Source of the DNA: Lepturacanthus savala
Taxonomy: Eukaryota; Chordata; Actinopteri; Scombriformes; Trichiuridae
Direction of reading: 5' to 3'
Assembly (NCBI GenBank): GCA_030544235.1
Contig: CM060462.1
Coordinates: 4,718,501 to 4,782,500 of the forward strand
Length of the DNA stretch: 64,000 nt
Part shown: positions 57,861 through 64,000 of the stretch, piece after piece
How positions within the stretch are numbered: position 1 is the first letter of the stretch
Layout of the letters: the number at the start of each line of letters is the position of its first letter
Notes under the pieces: generated by a model
Databases searched by the model: none
What the model saw: the letters and a program-made list of their open reading frames with translations, nothing else
What the model was told of the DNA's origin: nothing
Position numbers and translations under genes: made by a program

Positions 57861-59874
57861 GAGCTCTCGTCACACGTCGCTCTATTGAGTCATCCCCTCT
57901 CCCAGGCCACTGTCAAACAACCATTACCACCCGTCTGAGTGCAGACACGGATTAGATTTTTCACTTGAACTGGTGTGCTTCCTCTACAAAGGTCTCAGGA
58001 GCTTGTCACTGTTAAGAAATTTTAAAAAATTGCAAACAGTCTCTTTTTTTTTTTCTTCCACTAAATCTCGCTCTCCTCCTTTCTCTCTTTTTCTTTTTTC
58101 TCTCTCACAACCACATTTTCCCCTTTGGTGTTCTGTGTGTATTCCATATGATAGATATTTGTTACTATTGCATGTTTGTATTTATTAGTGTTTCTTCTGC
58201 CACGTAAGGTGCAATTTATTGCTGAAAAACACATGGTGAGCACTCAACAGTTCATGTTTTTGTATCTGTATCTTGTGTATTTGTATCAATTTGTAAGAAA
58301 GAAATGTTTCTACACAATTTTCCTGTTGTTTCTTTGTTTTTTTCTAAATGATTTAGTGCGTATCCTGTTCTCTCACGATGCCTTTAGCAAAGTGTCACTC
58401 ACTGATGTAATAAGCTGGAAAATAACCGTAGCACGAAGGCTCAACTCTCTATTGTACTGAGGTACGGAAGACTAACAACACTGTGGATTATAGATTTGTA
58501 TTCATCTGATTAGACAGTGAGCAAAAGAAAACATCCATCTTTTATGAACATACATTAAAAGAAAATTTGCAAGGGCCATGTGAAGGAGCAGGAATCAAGA
58601 CAAGGCAAAGTGTATAACCCATGTAAAATGCATAAAGCTATGCACAAGGCACTGAGTTACATATATAACATCTGACATGTTAAAAAGTACATATACATTT
58701 AAATAAAAAACTAGCAGCACTTTAAAACAACCTCACAATACCAACTCCTCATATGCTTTTTCTAATTTCCTGCAGAATCTATCATTTGAGGACCGTTACT
58801 GATAATACTTGGATAGGATTATGAATGCAGGACTTACTTCTATCTAAGTAAATGATCTGAGGACTTGTTTGACTCTTACCTGCAGATGTCCTTAATTTAT
58901 TCATGTAATGTAGATTAGACCCAACATCAACTGGCAAAATACTGGTTTTAAGGTGGATCCTTATTTTCTTTCAATATTTGGGCCCATTGTTTATTATATT
59001 CACAGCTGCACATACTAATTCAACATAGAAATGCATGCACATTGTACACAGAGTGTGTGAAGTGTACACTGGCAGAATAATCCCACTATATGACGGGTAT
59101 TTAAAGCTCTTTCCAGTGAGATTCAACACTCTAAAAACAGAAACTGGGCATTTCTCACCTCATTAGCTGTAGAAGCACCTGTGTCAGTCAAGATCTGTTT
59201 GAATAAGAGGCTACAGGACAACAAAACATACATGTACCATGGATTGATTTAGAACATTTAGGACTCAAGTATTTTGATCTGTACATAGATACGCTGAGTA
59301 TTAGAAATACTCCTTGACCTTCAGACCTCCATTGAAGGTTTAGTCTCTTATATGTAGGCTGTATTGCCTTGCCCAGTGTGTTTCCTCCAATCCAGAGAAC
59401 AAAACCACATCTCCATGGTAACACCGTTGTCATGGGGTCACAGACAAAGTGACATCTAATGGCTGGTAGCATTTTAGTAAATATTTTCTTGAAGCAGGTT
59501 GAAGGAATGTCTGAAGGCAACAACACAAAACAAAATCCATCTACTACTTTTTATTGAGAGATTCACACATTTTTTTTTTATCATGATTTAAACTTTAACC
59601 CACGGCTGCTGAATAGAAAGTTCAATTTATATTCCATTGATGTCTCTGTGAGTTATTTGTTGTACTATGTTAGTGAACACAAGGGGGCAGCAGTTTATTC
59701 TCTCTCCTGATTGATTCCCCTCATAAACCACACTTCCACCTGTTGATTTAACCTACTTTACTTTTGATTAACGTTTAAACTTTATGATATTGTCTCTACT
59801 CTATTTAAGTGTTTATGAATCTTAACTCAGTATCTCTATGTTAAACAGCCAATCAATACTTGATTAATCAACCA

Positions 59875-60370
59875 TTCCTACTCCATTACAAGTAAAAGTT
59901 CTTAGGTTATTCTACTTAAATAACTTCAATATTACTGGGTACATTTTTATTAAAGCGTTATAAATTATTGATGAATAATAATACTAATGAATCTGTGCAT
60001 AAGTATTATTTGATCTTCAGAAAAGACAAGATAAATCTGTGAGACTAAAACTGTGAGATGATAATTAAAATAATATGTTTTCTCTCATGACAGTGTTTTC
60101 TGAAATATTGCAGTTTTACCACTATGGTTTTATGTATTTGAAATTAAATTTAGAGAAACGACACAGACACATGTTTGTAAACCGCTGCTTTAATTTTAAT
60201 AATACAATCATGTAAAATGTTGATGTGAAAAGTAGCTAAAGCCATTGAAATATGGTACTTTTACTCTGCTACAGTCAGTCGAGTTTCAGATAAAAGTGTT
60301 TTACATATAATAACATAATGCTAAGATATTACATTATTAAATATTAGTTCCCAAACTTCTTGGTTTGTAG
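59875..60370. repeat. Family A MITE debris
   Basis: TACTCCATTACAAGTAAAAG at 59879, followed by ACTTAAATAAC, and GATGTGAAAAGTAGCTAAAG with TACTTTTACTCTGCTACAG near 60220-60275, are family words. The copies are fragmentary. Confidence 0.5.
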
Positions 60371-61379
60371 CCCTGCAAAAAATAGATGTCAGAGTATTTT
60401 CCAATACTTCTTTATAAAACTTAACTTTTTGAAAAATATATCAAACTTTATGTGGGAGAACTATGTTTTTATTCTTATTTTCTATCCAATCTATCAATTT
60501 AAGACCACAGATTTATTTATTTTATGAAGCAATGAAAACTAGCTGCACAAGCACTGTGTTGTCTGAGAATGACTGGATGTGACAGCATCCATGTTACTGT
60601 ATATATAAAGAGGACCTATCTGGTTTATTTATATAAAATGGCAGGAAATGCAATGAATAATCAGAGCCATAAATAAATAAACACACTCTATCAAACTGCA
60701 TTGGCCCCACTATATTCCAATTTGAGCAACTGTCTCCTAAAGGAAGATGAGTTTATTAGAGAAAGAACTGGAAGTTATAGCTAAATAAGTTATTTTCAGA
60801 TGTTTATGGAAAGCAGCATATTGCGAATTCATACTTAAATACACACACTATTGTGGAATGAAAGGTAGGTGTAGTGAAATTCCTCTCTTGGCGTAGTGTG
60901 CAAAGATATTACCAGTGTAAATTTGATGAGAATCAGTCCAAAACTTTTTTTTTAGGTATTTTGATAACAAACAGGCAGCTCCAACATAACCTCCCTGGTG
61001 CAGGTAATAAACAACTTATCGTTATGGTTGAGGAAATAGTTTCCATCAGATTATATTTAGATGCAGACACACAGATTTGCAGACAGGAGGAGCAGCTCAT
61101 TAACAGACAGACCACATTCCAGCCATCTGCTATAAATGATGACAAGCTGCTTTTCTGAGGTAAATGTAGCTAATACCAACACCTAAAAATACACCATGTC
61201 TGTGCCTATGAGCATTCTTATTTGTGTTAAAACTTTTTAATTATTGTCATTTTATAATCAATATTACATAATGAGGTACTGTTTTCCATTCATGGCCACT
61301 ACCGTAGGTTTGGTTTAGTGGTGGGAAGCAGTAAAGAACATTTTCTCGGAGGCTGTACTTCCTCCACCCCTGCACCCTG

Positions 61380-61590
61380 TCCTGGAATCCGCAGACCTCA
61401 GCTACGGCCCTGTTCTCCACCTCCACACCCACTTCTGCAGAAAGAGGCTTCAGTGTTGCAGCCCCCACCCCCTGGAACTCTCTGAAAGGTTGTGATCTGC
61501 AACGCAGCGTCTCTGAACGCTCCCAAAACACTCCTGAGACCGTCCTGTTCACCAGGACGCCTCCACCACTCATCCTCCATCCATCTGTTC
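61380..61590 (+). mobile_element. LINE ORF2 3' end relic
   Basis: 61440-61558 reads ERGFSVAAPTPWNSLKG, then a SVSERSQNTPETVLFTR stretch. This is the well-known C-terminal block R-FSVAAP-LWN-LP ... S---FK--LKT-LF of L2/CR1-type LINE proteins. No RT domain is attached. Confidence 0.65.
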
Positions 61591-61659
61591 AGTGTGAGAG
61601 CATTGAGGTTAACGTAGCAATGAGATACTAATGAATATTCTGCTAGGAAATGTATATTC

Positions 61660-62105
61660 TAGTTATAATTGTTACTTAAGTTGTAGTAGTTGAGTATTTC
61701 CATCTGGATTTACTTTATACTTTACTTTATACTATATACCACAGAGGCTACTACTAATACTACTGTACTTTCTACTCAACTACATTTTTACTACAGCTTT
61801 TCAGATAATAATATTCTACATAACATTAACATACATTAATATTGCATTATCTATAATCTATTAAATTATTGAACTTTTATTTTTGAGTGTGTGTAAAAAG
61901 TGCCAAATACGATGCAGTATCTTTATTTTTAATCTAACTAAAGTATCTAAAATTGGCTCCAGAGGGGTAAATTAAACCATTAACATTACTATAATAATGC
62001 AATACAGTCTGCATAATGAGTACTTTTAGTTTTAGTTGCTGATGATAGCCTACTTCTGCTTTTACTTTACTCAACTTGAGTAAATGTACTTAGTTTCCAC
62101 CATTA
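61660..62105. repeat. Family A MITE copy
   Basis: The left side (GAGTATTTCCATCTGGATTT, TACTTTCTACTCAACTACAT) and right end (CTCAACTTGAGTAAATGTAC, then TTAGTTTCCACCATTA) mark the family. It is somewhat degenerate. Confidence 0.6.
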
Positions 62106-62173
62106 TTGTCCTTGTCGATATGCAGCATACAGTGGTAGTTGGCCTGTTACTGTCATTGTTATATATATATACA

Positions 62174-62506
<333 letters not shown>

Positions 62507-62539
62507 CTACTACTACTACTACTTATAGTATATATATAT

Positions 62540-62922
62540 AGCTACTGTTTTCAGGTAAGTGTGACGTCACTCCAGACTTCCTCCTTGGTTACCTCTGAGA
62601 TTTCCCTGTCTTGTCCCAGGATGCCTCCCAACTTCTCCCAACGATACTCGACAAGGAAGTCCCGCCCCCTTTTTCCCTCAGTCGCATCCGATTGGATGAA
62701 AAGTCAAACCACAGCGCGGACGCTTCCCCCTGATTGGCCGAAGGGGCTTGTCCGTCAAAGCGGGATCAGCGATTGCGGGCAGGCGTCAGGTGAAACTCGC
62801 CCCGTGGGACAAAAAGAGGATAAAGTAACTTCGTGTGACTCTTTTCGGGCAACTTTTGTCACTTTCTGGCGAAGTTATTTACTTGAAGGCGTCTTTTAAC
62901 GGCAGGAGGCGGCGGTTTCACA
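62540..62922 (+). promoter_or_regulatory. Probable promoter/5' UTR of the UACA-like gene
   Basis: GC-rich island with a perfect cAMP-response element TGACGTCA at 62562-62569 (within GTGACGTCAC), a GC box (CCGCCCCC near 62662) and two inverted CCAAT boxes (ATTGG at 62691-62695 and 62733-62737). All lie within 360 bases upstream of the start codon. A TATA-like GGATAAAG sits near 62817. Confidence 0.55.
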
Positions 62923-62970
62923 ATGAAGAGCCTCAAGTATCGGTTGAAAAAGCACGAAGTCACCATCACA
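62923..62970 (+). CDS. uaca: First coding exon of a UACA/RAI14-like gene (partial)
   Basis: ATG at 62923 opens MKSLKYRLKKHEVTIT and the exon ends at a strong donor, ACA|GTAAGT. From memory, human UACA begins MKSLKSRLRR and its relative RAI14 begins MKSLKAKFRK, so the basic N-terminus points to this family. These are ankyrin-repeat/coiled-coil proteins. UACA is linked to apoptosome and NF-kB control. As I recall, UACA lies near PIAS1 on human 15q, which favours it over RAI14. The call rests on 16 residues, a promoter-like upstream region and linkage, so it is tentative. Confidence 0.5.
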
Positions 62971-64000
62971 GTAAGTTGAGTGTGTTGTTTTGTCCACTTT
63001 GTCTGCTGCTGAAGCGTCCTGACCTGTTCCAGCCGTCAGCAGCCGTCAGCTGTGTGTGGACGGCCGCTAATGTCGTCCTCTCAGTGTTCTTTGTGACTTC
63101 ATAAACCCATAAACTCCTGGAGTTCAGGTTCCCGCGGCTGCGGTTCGCTGGGAACCAGCAGGCGGGGTCGGAGCACCTGCAGCTCCGCGCGGCTGCTGGA
63201 TCGATGCGGCCCGACTGCGCTGAAATTCACCGCGGGAGTCCACGATTTCCAGTTTATGGATGTGACCTAAATCTGAAGCAGCTGACTGACATGTTGCTGC
63301 CGCAGAAAGCTGCGAAAATCACACCACAGAGCGCCTGTTGTGTTGCGTTGGTTGTTGCCGGCGGGGGATTCTCTAAAATAGTCTGTTTCCACCTCCCTGT
63401 TATAAAGGAGGCCACATTACATATAAAACACTCATTTAAACAACATTTAACTAGGGCTGTAACTAGTAGTGGAAGGTAATAAAGCAGATATTTACTCAAG
63501 TTGACTATTCCCATGTGATATTACTTTAATCTCCACTCCAATACATTTCAGAGGGACATATTCTTTAGCTTTAGTCACTTTTCAGATGCTGGTTTAACAC
63601 AATCAATAATATAACAACCTGTGTTTTCCGACCTTTTTCTCTTTTGAGGCCAGGTCACATTTCTCATATCTGAGCTGTTTAACAGCTCCACCAAATAGAG
63701 ATTTATTTCCCTCTCACATGGTTTCATTTCAAAAAATGTACAAATGATCCAATATTTTTCACCAAAAGTGACTGATTACAGAAAAAGCCCAGTGAATAAA
63801 GAGATTAGTGAATCAGAATTCATGTGGGAACCACAGGATTGAATTATTTGTAGCGTTAAATGGATATAAACTGCATATAAAGTGGTTAAACACATCAGTA
63901 ACATACTGCTTACACATCGATGCTTCAGTATTAATGATATAATGATACCATATATAATAATATAAGTCATTTACTTTAATTCTTTACATACATTTTGCTG
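62971..64000. other. First intron of the UACA-like gene (part)
   Basis: The first 400 bases are GC-rich, continuing the CpG island. 63455-63600 (AGTAGTGGAAGGTAATAAAG, CATTTCAGAGGGACATATTC) is a family A MITE piece. 63630-63740 resembles the interior of the MITE at 42.6-42.7 kb. No second exon was found. Confidence 0.6.

Overview
The window is nuclear DNA of a ray-finned (teleost) fish. Genes are split by GT-AG introns, the intergenic DNA is AT-rich, long (TG)n, (TA)n and (AC)n microsatellites are common, and the transposon relics (Tc1-like, hAT and hAT-derived MITEs, LINEs, tRNA-like SINEs) are of fish type. Nothing prokaryotic was seen: no operon, CRISPR array or phage.

Four protein-coding genes lie on the + strand. 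(1) pias1, a SUMO E3 ligase, is at 11383-34573. Twelve coding exons (here called 2 to 13) are joined across in-phase splice sites and run to the stop codon. The short first coding exon was not found and probably lies upstream. (2) An intronless relaxin-3-receptor-like GPCR (rxfp3 family, 328 aa) is at 40480-41466. (3) morf4l1 (MRG15) is complete at 49247-57860, with 12 exons, every phase closing, and 323 aa. (4) The first coding exon of a gene starting MKSLKYRLKK is at 62923-62970. It is most like the start of UACA (or the related RAI14), and the rest lies beyond the window.

Layout: 1-11382 is probably pias1 intron 1, with LINE and Tc1 relics and a duplicated microsatellite locus. 11879-23847 is the 12 kb intron 2, with LINE and hAT relics. 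23848-34573 holds the remaining pias1 exons, and 34574-40479 is its 3' UTR plus MITE-rich spacer. 41467-49246 is a repeat-rich spacer with two related SINE copies. morf4l1 carries a well-bounded hAT insertion in intron 6 with a SINE nested inside it. 57861-62922 is the morf4l1 3' UTR and a spacer leading into a CRE/CCAAT-type promoter.

The genes do not form a functional unit. PIAS1 and MORF4L1 are nuclear regulators, the receptor is a neuropeptide GPCR, and UACA is a cytoskeletal or apoptosis-related scaffold. I recall PIAS1, UACA and MORF4L1 all being on human 15q, so the order looks like retained vertebrate linkage. I found no new multi-gene system. The most informative observations concern transposon archaeology (a hAT with a perfect 8-bp target duplication; a SINE plus its flank copied to a second site), microsatellites abutting splice sites, and the leader of the receptor gene.
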